The notes beneath the pieces are model-generated. The model was not told the DNA's origin. It did not search any database and saw only the letters and a program-made list of their open reading frames with translations. From NCBI GenBank assembly GCA_004557455.1, contig SFDX01000014.1, positions 1-64,000 of the forward strand: a stretch of DNA of 64,000 nt, in the 5' to 3' direction. Position numbers and translations under genes: made by a program. The DNA comes from Akkermansia muciniphila (lineage in GTDB: Bacteria > Verrucomicrobiota > Verrucomicrobiia > Verrucomicrobiales > Akkermansiaceae). Positions 27,229 to 35,436 of the stretch are shown here, one piece after another. Numbering within the stretch: position 1 is the first letter of the stretch; each line of letters opens with the position of its first letter.

Positions 27229-27822
27229 ATGATTGCTTTCTTACGCGGTACGGTGGCCGAGGCTCTGCCTCGTTGCTTGGTTCTGGATGTAAACGGCGTA
27301 GGGTATGAGGTGAATATCCCGCTCTCGACTTTCGATGCGCTCAACCCCGTCGAGGGGCAGACGGTGACGCTCAGAACGCATCTGCATATCCGTGAAAATA
27401 TGCAGGTGCTCTATGGTTTTGCTACTGATGCGGAGCGCGATATCTTCCGCCTGCTCATTGAGCATGTATCGGGTATCGGACCCGCAACGGCCATCGCCAT
27501 CCTCAGTGGGCTGAATGTGGCGGCATTCAAGTCCGCCGTCGTCGGCGGGGATGTGCAAGCCATCGCCCGCGCCAAGGGGGTCGGCAAAAAGACCGCCGAG
27601 CGCATCGTTCTCGAGCTCAAGGATAAGGTGGGCCTCGCCGCTACCTGGCAGGCCCAGCAACAGGGTACCACCTCCCCCGCCGCCGCTGATGCCGAGCTCG
27701 CCCTCGTCGCCCTCGGTTTCAAACAAGCAGACGCTCGCAAAGCCCTCGCCGCCCATCTCAAAGAAAATCCCTCCGCCTCCACCGACGAACTCATCCGCGC
27801 CTCCCTCCGCCGCCTCGCCTGA
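27229..27822 (+). CDS. ruvA: Holliday junction branch migration protein RuvA
   Basis: RuvA binds Holliday junctions as a tetramer and loads the RuvB motor. The 197-residue product has normal length: the OB-fold domain I (MIAFLRGTVAEALP to YGFATDAERDIF), domain II with two helix-hairpin-helix motifs (VSGIGPATAIAIL and AKGVGKKTAERIVLELKDK), a low-complexity linker, and the C-terminal RuvB-binding three-helix domain (AELALVALGFKQADARKAL). The open frame extends upstream, but ATG 27229 gives the conserved N terminus. ruvB and ruvC are not in the window; ruvA appears as the last gene of a mixed operon. Confidence 0.95.
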   Translation: MIAFLRGTVAEALPRCLVLDVNGVGYEVNIPLSTFDALNPVEGQTVTLRTHLHIRENMQVLYGFATDAERDIFRLLIEHVSGIGPATAIAILSGLNVAAFKSAVVGGDVQAIARAKGVGKKTAERIVLELKDKVGLAATWQAQQQGTTSPAAADAELALVALGFKQADARKALAAHLKENPSASTDELIRASLRRLA

Positions 27823-27963
27823 GCGCACCCCCCACCACCTTGAGAAGGTACCCTCTTTTCGACACCGAGTAGGTTGCGTTCTCTGTCACCGGCCCCGCAG
27901 GACGGTTCGATTTTTCATGTTTTGGCTTGCATACCGCACTTTTTTGTGCTACCCTTCCCTAGG

Positions 27964-28037
27964 GCTGGAGCTCAGTGGCTAAAACCGGGATCTCGTAATC
28001 CCTTGGTCCCGGGGCCGAACTCCTGCGGCTTCCGGTC
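27964..28037 (+). tRNA. decayed tRNA-Thr-like sequence (anticodon CGT)
   Basis: The segment reads like tRNA-Thr(CGT): acceptor GCTGGAG pairs with TTCCGGT (with G.T pairs), and a good anticodon arm GGGAT-CTCGTAA-ATCCC gives CGT. The D arm is shortened (CTCAGTGGCTAAAACC) and the T loop is CCGAACT rather than TTCGAAT with a broken T stem. A promoter TTGCAT-N17-TACCCT stands just upstream. It is therefore probably a pseudo-tRNA or an unusual tRNA, and it directly borders the restriction-modification genes, as expected of a tRNA integration site. Confidence 0.45.
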
Positions 28038-28049
28038 AAAGCCCGTCTG

Positions 28050-28730
28050 ATGTCACATGCGTTGGAGGGGCTTCAGTGCGTGGCCTTCGATATGAATATG
28101 ACTAAAGAGATTCTCCCGGTTGTAAGGACATTGGCAGATGCCTATATGTCCAAGCTCAAAAAGCAGGTGTCTGAACGGATAACGGAGATGAAGGATGATG
28201 ATACATCTCACAGACTCATTTATAGAGTTTTGGGCGTTTCCGATGAGGAGGGTAATCTTATAGATTTGTACCAGAATAAGGGACGTTTTTTGTATAAGTA
28301 TGCCGGTTCTTTTCTTGAGGAGGCCGCAATCTTATGTTTCAGACACAGATTCCCGGATGCCGCTAAGTGCCTGATTCCCAATAGGAACGGAGCTCGGCCG
28401 AAGAAGTACGAGATCGATTGCCTTGTGGGCAATATTGCGTATGAGATTAAGTGGAGGGATGCGACCACGGATGGTGACCATATTACAAAGGAGCATAACC
28501 GTGTCAAATCTATAAGCGAAGCCGGTTATCAGCCATGCCGTATCATGTTCTATTATCCCCAACGGGAACAGGCCATTCGAATACAGAAAACCTTGGAAAC
28601 TCTTTACAAGGGCATCGGTGGTCAATATATATACGGCGACAGAGCTTGGGACTGTATAAGGGAGATTACCGGTATTAATTTGTTGGAAATCTTGCAAACG
28701 ATAGCCGAGGAAAGAAAGAATGTTATATAA
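28050..28730 (+). CDS. type II restriction endonuclease, ApaLI-like
   Basis: A 226-residue nuclease. The catalytic PD-(D/E)xK core is YEIDCLVGNIAYEIKW: Asp in EID, then Glu and Lys in EIK, followed by RDATTDGDHI, a signature I associate with the ApaLI family (ApaLI cuts GTGCAC). The recognition site here is inferred from family only. The start may be ATG 28050 or the ATG at 28092 (MNMTKEILPV); neither has a clear ribosome site. The 3' end overlaps the methyltransferase start by 11 bases. G+C content is far below that of the flanking core genes, pointing to acquisition by transfer. Confidence 0.75.
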   Translation: MSHALEGLQCVAFDMNMTKEILPVVRTLADAYMSKLKKQVSERITEMKDDDTSHRLIYRVLGVSDEEGNLIDLYQNKGRFLYKYAGSFLEEAAILCFRHRFPDAAKCLIPNRNGARPKKYEIDCLVGNIAYEIKWRDATTDGDHITKEHNRVKSISEAGYQPCRIMFYYPQREQAIRIQKTLETLYKGIGGQYIYGDRAWDCIREITGINLLEILQTIAEERKNVI

Positions 28731-29922
28731 CGAAGATTGTCTGTCCGCGCTGTCCGGAATGTCGGCGGAGTCAGTGGATTTAATTTATCTGGATCCTCCT
28801 TTTTTCTCTCAAAAAAAACACCGCCTGCTCAATGCGGAGGGATGCGTGTATGAGTTCGATGATATATGGAATACAAGAGAAGAGTATCTTTCCTTTATGA
28901 AGGCTCGTCTGACCGAGATGCGCAGGGTATTGAAGTCCGATGGTAGCATTTTTGTTCACTGTAATCATGACGCCGTTCATTATTTGAGGATACTGTTGGA
29001 TGAGATTTTTTCCGAGGAAAACTTCCGGAGTGAAATTATTTGGAGTTACAAGAGGTGGTCTAATTCTCAAAAAGGGTTGATCCCCAATCATCAAACGATT
29101 CTGTATTACACAAAAACGCAGCGTTATAAGTATCATACGATATATCAGGATTACTCCCCCACGACCAATGTTGATCAGATCTTGCAGGATCGTGTCAGAA
29201 ACAAATCCGGAAAATGTGAATACAAAAAGGACTCTGATGGGGAGGCTGTCATCGGCAAGGAAAAGAAGGGGGTGCCGTTATCCGATGTGTGGGATATTCC
29301 TTTTCTGAATCCCAAGGCGAAGGAACGTGTTGGGTATCCCACGCAAAAACCGGTTGCGTTGCTGAAGCGCATTATCCGCCTTGCATCCGACGAGGGCGAT
29401 GTCGTTCTGGATCCGTTTTGCGGAAGCGGTAGTACCTTGGTCGCTGCAAAATTACTTAACAGAAGATATATCGGGATAGACATCAGTTCCGATGCCGTCA
29501 AGATCACGAAGGAGCGGCTGAATACACTGTGTGAGTCCGAATCGTCATTGTTGACTCTGGGTGCTGACTCGTTCAGAACCAAGAATACGCATGATCTTTC
29601 TTTGCTGAACCAGTTGGATTGTATCGTTGTTCAGAGAAATAAGGGGATCGATGGAATCCTGAAAAACTATTTCCGGGGCTACCCCGTCCCGGTAAAAATA
29701 CAAGCCAATGCAGCCCTTGTTCTTGAGGAGATCAGCGCACTGCTCTGTGCTGCCAAAAAAAGGAAAGCCTTGAAATGTATCTATGTTGCAAGGAATGTTA
29801 TCGACGACGATCTGCTGAGTCTGATACCGAAGGATGTCGTGGTGATTTATGATTTCAACGCGCAGATCGCTCATAAGATAAAGTTCGAGTCGACGACCCT
29901 GCCGTTTCAGTTACAGGCGTGA
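28720..29922 (+). CDS. DNA methyltransferase (N6-adenine or N4-cytosine), partner of the nuclease
   Basis: A 400-residue beta-class amino-methyltransferase: motif IV DPPF at residues 25-28, SDGSIFVHCNH, PNHQTILYYTK, the conserved YPTQKPVALLKRII, and the AdoMet motif DPFCGSGST at about residue 231. Motif IV before motif I defines the beta class, which methylates an exocyclic amino group, so it protects by N6-methyladenine or N4-methylcytosine. About 120 further residues (280-400) form an extra C-terminal domain of unknown role. It overlaps the nuclease gene by 11 bases, so the pair is a coupled restriction-modification system. Low G+C like its partner. Confidence 0.88.
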   Translation: MLYNEDCLSALSGMSAESVDLIYLDPPFFSQKKHRLLNAEGCVYEFDDIWNTREEYLSFMKARLTEMRRVLKSDGSIFVHCNHDAVHYLRILLDEIFSEENFRSEIIWSYKRWSNSQKGLIPNHQTILYYTKTQRYKYHTIYQDYSPTTNVDQILQDRVRNKSGKCEYKKDSDGEAVIGKEKKGVPLSDVWDIPFLNPKAKERVGYPTQKPVALLKRIIRLASDEGDVVLDPFCGSGSTLVAAKLLNRRYIGIDISSDAVKITKERLNTLCESESSLLTLGADSFRTKNTHDLSLLNQLDCIVVQRNKGIDGILKNYFRGYPVPVKIQANAALVLEEISALLCAAKKRKALKCIYVARNVIDDDLLSLIPKDVVVIYDFNAQIAHKIKFESTTLPFQLQA

Positions 29923-29966
29923 TGCGGAGTCCCGCTCGTTGTTTTCCGAGGGTGTAAGATCTTGTC

Positions 29967-30404
29967 TGTAAAATCTGAGCACCTCTTTGCTACTCGCGCG
30001 CTTTCTTTTTTTAAGGAGCTTGCGTTCTCCCTCGGAGGCATGGCAGCCGCGCGCCGGCGCGCGGCTGCCATGCCCGGGAAAATAAGCTTGAAGTGTTCAG
30101 CCACTAGCTGTATTTTTTTCAAAAACCAAAACAAAAAGACACCATCATGACTGAACACACCAAGCATACCACATTCGCCGACATTTTCAAGCTTTTTGAG
30201 CGCCTCACCTCCGATGATGCCCGAGAAAATGCAGGCGCCGTCCTGCTCGATGCCTTCCGGCTCATTGTCGAACATTGCCTCCGAGCTCAGCGGGATGACT
30301 ACCTCGGCTGTCAGAAGCACGACCGCCCGGACGATTGCATCGACTACCGCAACGGCTACAAGAAACGCGCCATTCGGGGGTGGGGAAGGGTGGTGGAGGG
30401 AGGT
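29967..30404 (+). mobile_element. left part of an IS256-type element
   Basis: The element begins at TGTAAAATCTGAG (29967), the same end found at 18788. It contains about 70 matching bases, a long palindrome, a noncoding stretch, and the first part of a transposase gene. The match to a transposase ends near 30385 and the sequence after it is unrelated G-rich DNA, so the rest of the element is deleted. It lies 44 bases after the methyltransferase stop and marks the right edge of the restriction-modification island. Confidence 0.6.
30037..30074. repeat. 38-bp perfect palindrome inside the IS left end
   Basis: The arm GGCATGGCAGCCGCGCGCC (30037-30055) is followed without a gap by its exact reverse complement (30056-30074). 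A 19-bp stem with no loop would extrude as a cruciform or fold very stably in RNA. It lies between the IS end and the transposase start, where it could block outside transcription from entering the transposase gene. The related IS end at 18788 lacks it. Confidence 0.85.
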
Positions 30405-30407
30405 TAG
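30147..30407 (+). pseudogene. IS256-type transposase, N-terminal fragment
   Basis: The frame encodes about 79 residues of the N terminus of an IS256/Mutator transposase: FADIFKLFERLTSDDAREN, then DYLGCQKHDRPDDCIDYRNGYKKR, the typical start of the DNA-binding part. After KKRAIRG the sequence becomes unrelated (WGRVVEGG, stop). The catalytic domain is missing. It may complement in sequence the C-terminal fragment at 17808-18787, which lacks exactly this part, but the two are 11 kb apart and oppositely oriented, so they need not derive from one copy. Confidence 0.75.
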
Positions 30408-30456
30408 AGGGATGAGTGGGGCTTTTGGGGGGTGGGCCTCATTGTTTCATCCAAGC

Positions 30457-31941
30457 TTAGTCCTTCTTTTCATGCCTCATGAGAAGATTGGTAATCGACT
30501 CACGGGCAGCAAGTTCCCTTGCTGTCTTGCCATCTGCGTTCCGGAGATCAGCATCTGCTCCATGTTCCAGTAGCAAGGTTACGTTTTTTTCATACCCATT
30601 AGAGGCAGCAACCATCAGAGCAGTCTCACCCGACTCGTTCTTAGCATCGACCTCCGCGCCGTGTTCCAGAAGGAGCCTAACGACCTTATCATTCTCGATT
30701 TTTATGTACTGTTCCTCCTGTCCGGCAGCAAACATCAGAGCCGTGTTTCCTGATTTGTCCTTAGCATTGACATCTGCGCCATGTTCCAGAAGGAGTCTTG
30801 CTACGTCATCCTCTTGATGGTCGGCAGCAAACATCAGAGCCGTGTTTCCTGATTTGTCCTTAGCATTGACATCTGCGCCATGTCCCAGAAGGAGTCTTGC
30901 TACATCATCCTCTTGATGGGCGGCAGCAAACATCAGAGCCGTGTTTCCGAATTTGTCCTTAGCATTGACATCTGCGCCATGTCCCAGAAGGAGTCTTGCT
31001 ACGTTATCCTCTTGATGGTCGGCAGCAAACATCAGAGCCGTGTTTCCTGATTTGTCCTTAGCATTGACATCTGCGCCATGTTCCAGAAGGAGTCTTGCTA
31101 CGTCATCCTCTTCATGGTCGGCTGCATACATCAGAGCTGTCTTTCCGGAGGAATCCCGGATCTTGGCATCTGCGCCATGTTTCAGAAGCAGTTTTGTGAC
31201 TTTATCCCGTGCAAAGTTGGCGGCATGCATCAGAGCAGTCATCCCGTCGGCGTCCTTAGCATTGATATTTGTGCCGGCTTTCAGGATAAGCTCTCCTCCA
31301 TCCTCTTCACAGGACGCCTTTGCAATATCAAACAGAAAGAGATTGATGAAGTCTTTCGGGTAGAGATCCGGTCTCTTCTTAAAATCTTTGAGTAACAATT
31401 TGATCGTTTTTGTTTCCCACGGAGAGCGTGTGGAAAACTCTGCACCCAAGTGAATGAGCGATTTTATATATCGTTCTCGGGGCAGAGCTGCGGGGCCTCG
31501 ATTTCTCGCTATCCACTCAATTGCTTTCAAATAGGTGTAGTCTTCAATGGTCTCTAAGCCAGCGCAGAGGAGCTTATAGTGTTCCAAGAGCCCCACACTA
31601 TAGCGATAGAACGTACTGTTTTCTCTCACACTCACATTCTCCACAGGGGTATATTTTTTGAGCTGCTTGATGATTTCGTCAAGCGTCATGTCGTCCGGCA
31701 TCATTCTGCGATGCTGAATAGGTTTTGCCATCTCCTCGGCGACAGCCTCCTTCATTCCCTTGTCTGCCTGCTCTTTCTTACCGCACCCGGAGAAGGTGAG
31801 GCTCCCTACCGGGAGTATGAGACCTGCAAGAATGAGAGTGATGATGCGGGAGATAACCAGTTTGTTCCCGGGCCGTCGATTAAGGTGAATCCGAGATTCC
31901 CTCATTGCTGCGCTGCATTCAGTCAAATTTGTGTTCTTCAT
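30457..31941 (-). CDS. ankyrin-repeat lipoprotein
   Basis: A 494-residue predicted lipoprotein. An N-terminal hydrophobic segment (ISRIITLILAGLILPVGSL) leads to a lipobox-like TFSGC-GKKE. Residues from about 55 to 215 are not a family I recognise, with a charged region likely to be helical. From about 215 to the end there are about eight ankyrin repeats (DADGMTALMHAANFARDKV, then NAKDKSGNTALMFAA units). Four units are nearly identical at DNA level. ATG 31941 is used; ATG 31905 is an alternative. A promoter TTGACA-N17-TATTCT is at 32001-31973. Unlike the cytoplasmic ankyrin protein at 16.9 kb it should sit in the envelope. Confidence 0.8.
   Translation of the reverse strand: MKNTNLTECSAAMRESRIHLNRRPGNKLVISRIITLILAGLILPVGSLTFSGCGKKEQADKGMKEAVAEEMAKPIQHRRMMPDDMTLDEIIKQLKKYTPVENVSVRENSTFYRYSVGLLEHYKLLCAGLETIEDYTYLKAIEWIARNRGPAALPRERYIKSLIHLGAEFSTRSPWETKTIKLLLKDFKKRPDLYPKDFINLFLFDIAKASCEEDGGELILKAGTNINAKDADGMTALMHAANFARDKVTKLLLKHGADAKIRDSSGKTALMYAADHEEDDVARLLLEHGADVNAKDKSGNTALMFAADHQEDNVARLLLGHGADVNAKDKFGNTALMFAAAHQEDDVARLLLGHGADVNAKDKSGNTALMFAADHQEDDVARLLLEHGADVNAKDKSGNTALMFAAGQEEQYIKIENDKVVRLLLEHGAEVDAKNESGETALMVAASNGYEKNVTLLLEHGADADLRNADGKTARELAARESITNLLMRHEKKD
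30725..31120 (-). repeat. 99-bp tandem repeats within the ankyrin lipoprotein gene
   Basis: GCAGCAAACATCAGAGCC starts at 30725, 30824, 30923 and 31022, with a more diverged fifth start at 31121; units are exactly 99 bp (33 codons) and differ by only a few bases. Such identity in a functional repeat means very recent expansion or gene conversion, so copy number may vary between strains. Confidence 0.85.
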
Positions 31942-31972
31942 AAAATCGAGGTCGATTATGTTACCACGAAAT

Positions 31973-32001
31973 AGAATACAACTATATTATGTGCCTGTCA
32001 A
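31973..32001 (-). promoter_or_regulatory. promoter of ankyrin lipoprotein gene
   Basis: TTGACA (32001-31996), 17-base spacer, TATTCT (31978-31973), about 31 bases before the ATG. Confidence 0.5.
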
Positions 32002-32074
32002 GGCAATAGGGAGTATTTTGTCAAAAAATCTCCCCATCCCTATTTTGTAGATCAACATGTGTATTACATCCTAC

Positions 32075-32112
32075 AAAAAAACACCCCGCCGTCCGGGGAG
32101 GGCTGCGGGGTG
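32075..32112 (-). terminator. terminator after cydB
   Basis: Minus strand: CACCCCGC (32112-32105) and GCGGGGTG (32089-32082) form an eight-bp stem, followed by seven T. It lies about 20 bases after the cydB stop. Confidence 0.75.
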
Positions 32113-32134
32113 AAGGGTGGTGGGGGTTGGGAGA

Positions 32135-33268
32135 TCAGTGGGAGGAGTGGGTTTCCTGGGGGGTGATGGGGGAGGACTCCAGGGCGCGCCAGGCCCAGAT
32201 GATGTAGGCGAGGACGAAGGGGATGAGGAGGGAGACGATGGCCATGGTGCGCATGGTGAAGAGGCCGGAGCAGCTGTTGGCGAGGGTGAGGGAGCTCTGG
32301 AGGTCGGCGTTGGAGGGGTAGTAGGCGGTATTGTTGAGGCCTGCGCAGAGGAGGAGGGCGAGCACGGTGAGCACGGTACCGGAGCCTGCGAACCAGATGC
32401 CGCCGTGGCGCACGGTGAGCAGGGGAGTGATGAGCCCGGTGAGCACGAGCAGCACGCCGGTGCCGAGGAGCGTGAAGACGGCGGGCATGGCCAGCAGGTT
32501 ATTGAGGTACTTGCAGGGCTCCGTGAAGACGAGCCCGGTCTCCGGCTGCACGGCAAAACCCGGCATGGTGAGCCAGTGCCACACATAGGCCAGGAAGAAG
32601 ACCAAGAACAACCCGGACTCCACGGGGAGCCTGCGGCGGCAGTTGAGCCGCAGAGTGCCGTCCCCTATGTTATTGAGGAAGTAGAGGCAGGCAAGGGTGC
32701 GCGAGAGGAAGAGCACCGCGAGCCCGAGGCAGACATTCCAAGGGTTCGCCACGGCCTCCAGCCCATGCCAGGGGGATGCCCAGGCCGAGATGACCGGGGA
32801 GGCGGGATCCGCGATGGCCGCCTTGTTCACCGTGAACTCCGCACCATGGAAGAAGGTGCTCACCGCCGTGCCGACGAGCACCGGTGCGAGCACGCCGTTA
32901 GCAAACAGGAACCAGCGGTAGGCCGAGGACCCGAGCAGGTTGCCGCGCTTGAGTTGGAACTCGTAGGAAACGGCTTGCAGCACAAAGCTGAACAGCAGCA
33001 GCATCCACACCCAGTAGGCCCCGCCGAAGCTGGTGGAGTAGAAGAGCGGGAAAGCCGCGAAGAAAGCCCCGCCGAAGACGACGAGCGTGGTGAACGTGAG
33101 CTCCCACTTGCGCCCCGTGGCCAGCAGGAGCATGCGGCGTTGCTCCTCTGTTTTGCCGAGCTGCCACAGGAGGGATTGTCCGCCCTGCACGAACATGAGG
33201 AAAACGAGCAGGGCCCCCAGCAGGGAGATGAGGAACCACCAGTATTGCTGCAGGAAGAGGTAAGACAT
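32135..33268 (-). CDS. cydB: cytochrome bd ubiquinol oxidase subunit II
   Basis: Subunit II of the quinol:O2 oxidoreductase, which allows respiration at very low oxygen. The 377-residue product is a polytopic membrane protein with the family start YWWFLISLLGALLVFLMFVQGGQ and an internal duplication of four-helix units; GGAYWVWMLLLFSFVLQAVSYEF and LARTLACLYFLNN-like segments are present. It follows cydA after 27 bases on the minus strand and is followed by an intrinsic terminator, so it closes the operon. CydB binds no haem itself. No CydX-like small ORF was found behind it. Confidence 0.93.
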   Translation of the reverse strand: MSYLFLQQYWWFLISLLGALLVFLMFVQGGQSLLWQLGKTEEQRRMLLLATGRKWELTFTTLVVFGGAFFAAFPLFYSTSFGGAYWVWMLLLFSFVLQAVSYEFQLKRGNLLGSSAYRWFLFANGVLAPVLVGTAVSTFFHGAEFTVNKAAIADPASPVISAWASPWHGLEAVANPWNVCLGLAVLFLSRTLACLYFLNNIGDGTLRLNCRRRLPVESGLFLVFFLAYVWHWLTMPGFAVQPETGLVFTEPCKYLNNLLAMPAVFTLLGTGVLLVLTGLITPLLTVRHGGIWFAGSGTVLTVLALLLCAGLNNTAYYPSNADLQSSLTLANSCSGLFTMRTMAIVSLLIPFVLAYIIWAWRALESSPITPQETHSSH

Positions 33269-33295
33269 ATGCGTGATTGAGGTTGGGGGTGAACA

Positions 33296-34852
33296 TCAGG
33301 ACTCCGGGCCGTCCGCAATGGCCTTGACCATGATACCGACCTCCGCGATGAGGAGGATGGTGAACAGGCCCAGGAAGAGGAAGAAAGTGGTCTGCACGTT
33401 GCCCGTGCTCAGCGAGGAAACAGCGGCACAGTTAGGCAGCAGTCCCTGGATGGACCAAGGCTGGCGACCCACCTCCGCCACCACCCAGCCCGCCTCGCTG
33501 GCCAGCCAAGCCAAGGGGATGGTGAGCAGCGCGGCCCACTGCACGCAGCGCAGGCCCGGCAAGCGTTTGCCGAGCGCGAGCAGGCCTGCAAAGAGCAGGA
33601 TGAAATAACCGCCCAGCGCGACCATGATGTGGAAGCTGTAGAATGTGGGCTGCACGGGCGGCACGAGGTCCTTCGGGCTGTTCAGGTAGCCGTAGCCGAA
33701 GTAGGGGAAATCCCGCTCCAGGGCGGTGCGGGCCGTCTGCATGGCAGCGGAGTCGCCGACCTTCTTGGCGGCGCGGTAGTCCGCCAAGGCGCGGATAGCG
33801 TTTTTGCCCCGCGCAATCATCTCCTCTGCCGAGAGCGCAACGGAGCCGTCCGGCAGGCGATAACCGCCGCGCAGAATGTCCCGCGTGCCGGGCACATAGC
33901 CATCCGCCTTACCGGTGGCCAGAACAGAGAGCGCGCCGGGCAGGGGCACATCCAAGCGCAGCAACCAAGGGTCCTCACCCTCGGATTGCTCGGTCGCCCA
34001 GTGCTCCTCCGACCCCGGGCGAATGAGCCCCGCCGCCACCAAGGGAACCTGCGTACCGCCCTCCGCCAGCCCCTCCGCTGCGGCCAGCTTCATGGGCTGC
34101 AATTGGGCGATGATGGCACCGCTCTTGTGGCCGGTCATGGCCGTGAGCAGAGCCGCCGCCAGACCGAAACCGGCGGCTACCCGAAGACTGGCGAGAGCCA
34201 CGTTGGTGTGGCGGCGCAGCAGCAGGTACAGGCAACTGATGCCCACGACAAACACGCTCCCGAGCGTCCAGGAGGACGTGACAACGTGGCAGAACTTATT
34301 GACCGCCATGGGGGAGAAAGCCACGGCAGCAAAGCTCATCATCTCATTGCGAACCGTGTCCGGGTTGAACTCCATGCCCACGGGACACTGCATCCAAGCG
34401 TTCGCCACCAAAATCCACCAAGCGGACATGGTCGCGCCGATGACCGTGAGCCAAGTCGCCGCCAGGTGCGCGCCGCGGCTCACCTTGTTCCACCCGAAGA
34501 ACATGACCGCCAGGAAGGTAGACTCCATGAAGAACGCCACGATACCCTCGATGGCCAGAGGGGCGCCGAAGATGTCCCCCACGAACCAGCTGTAATTGCT
34601 CCAGTTGGTGCCGAACTGGAACTCCAGAATGATACCCGTAGCCACACCGACAGCGAAATTGATGCCGAAGAGCTTGGCCCAGAAGCGCGAGGTATCCTTC
34701 CAGAACTCGCTGCGCTTGGCATAGGAGAGCGTTTCCATGATGGCAACGAGCACGCCCAGACCGAGGGTGAGCGGCACGAAGACCCAATGATACATGGCCG
34801 TGAGCGCAAACTGCGCGCGCGACCAGTCGACGAGGGAGGTATCTATTTCCAT
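33296..34852 (-). CDS. cydA: cytochrome bd ubiquinol oxidase subunit I
   Basis: The catalytic subunit, carrying haems b558, b595 and d. The 518-residue product begins WSRAQFALTAMYHWVFVPLTLG, with the conserved haem histidine in MYHW. FLAVMFFGWNKVSRGAHL and KFCHVVTSSW (second histidine) follow, and GWVVAEVGRQPW is the quinol-binding region's GRQPW motif near the C terminus. An insert with a long hydrophilic loop (about residues 235-395) matches the Q loop. A -10 TAGACT (34917-34912) with a weak -35 may give it its own promoter, leader about 55 bases. It lies between DUF4492 and cydB. Confidence 0.95.
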   Translation of the reverse strand: MEIDTSLVDWSRAQFALTAMYHWVFVPLTLGLGVLVAIMETLSYAKRSEFWKDTSRFWAKLFGINFAVGVATGIILEFQFGTNWSNYSWFVGDIFGAPLAIEGIVAFFMESTFLAVMFFGWNKVSRGAHLAATWLTVIGATMSAWWILVANAWMQCPVGMEFNPDTVRNEMMSFAAVAFSPMAVNKFCHVVTSSWTLGSVFVVGISCLYLLLRRHTNVALASLRVAAGFGLAAALLTAMTGHKSGAIIAQLQPMKLAAAEGLAEGGTQVPLVAAGLIRPGSEEHWATEQSEGEDPWLLRLDVPLPGALSVLATGKADGYVPGTRDILRGGYRLPDGSVALSAEEMIARGKNAIRALADYRAAKKVGDSAAMQTARTALERDFPYFGYGYLNSPKDLVPPVQPTFYSFHIMVALGGYFILLFAGLLALGKRLPGLRCVQWAALLTIPLAWLASEAGWVVAEVGRQPWSIQGLLPNCAAVSSLSTGNVQTTFFLFLGLFTILLIAEVGIMVKAIADGPES

Positions 34853-35031
34853 GTGTGGAGGTGAATGTGATGATTGATGAGCTTGCGGAGCACACGAGGT
34901 GCACGCTGCTTAGTCTACCACAGCCCCTCCGCCGAGAAAAGCACAAAATGGCTGCACCCCGGAAAAAAGCAGAGCGGCCGGGGGTTCGGGGTCTTGCAGC
35001 ATCCCTCCGAGGGACGAACACACGGGCCTTG

Positions 35032-35286
35032 TCAGGATTTCTGCGGAATACCCGGGTGCGTTTGTTGTCTGTCGACGCTGCGTGCAGGCAGGGGCGCGGT
35101 GAGACGCTCGGAAACGGTGTTGCTCTTCTGCTCTGCAGAGCCGCTCAGGGTGGGGGTGAAGAAGAAGCGCAGCACCGCGAAGATGATGATGAGCTTGATG
35201 ATGATGAGAGCCCACAGCTTACGCCCGAGGCGCATGCTGCGGAAGCCCTCCAGATAAAATCGGGCGATGCGGCGCAGAAAGGACAT
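35032..35286 (-). CDS. DUF4492 small membrane protein
   Basis: An 84-residue protein starting MSFLRRIARFYLEGFRSM, then RLGRKLWALIIIKLIIIFAVL, one membrane helix (about residues 24-43) and a hydrophilic tail. This matches the short DUF4492 family, known mainly as a neighbour of cytochrome bd genes in Bacteroidota and relatives. The frame is open for another 1,070 bases upstream but that part is antisense to kdsB and not coding; ATG 35286 gives the family N terminus and lies after a promoter. It is 179 bases upstream of cydA on the same strand, so it may be an assembly or accessory subunit of the oxidase (inference). Confidence 0.8.
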   Translation of the reverse strand: MSFLRRIARFYLEGFRSMRLGRKLWALIIIKLIIIFAVLRFFFTPTLSGSAEQKSNTVSERLTAPLPARSVDRQQTHPGIPQKS

Positions 35287-35303
35287 GTCAGGGAACGCCC
35301 GGC

Positions 35304-35333
35304 ATTCTGCCACAGCCGGGGGCGGGGTGTCAA
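35304..35333 (-). promoter_or_regulatory. promoter of DUF4492-cydAB
   Basis: TTGACA (35333-35328), 18-base spacer, CAGAAT (35309-35304); about ten bases of leader before the ATG at 35286. Confidence 0.5.
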
Positions 35334-35381
35334 GCCCAAAGCGCAGAGGGACAGCAAAATGGAGTGCCGCGCATTTTTTAC

Positions 35382-35410
35382 TTGTCAAAGTCGTCGATGT
35401 GCGGTAGAGT
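35382..35410 (+). promoter_or_regulatory. kdsB promoter
   Basis: TTGTCA (35382-35387), 17-base spacer, TAGAGT (35405-35410), then 26 bases to the ATG. Confidence 0.55.
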
Positions 35411-35436
35411 AGGGGCAGGTAAACGCAGCACAGACT

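Noticed and set aside
29907..30320. A 137-codon minus-strand gene spanning the IS end
   Set aside because: It crosses the palindrome and the transposase N terminus in antisense and has no family features.
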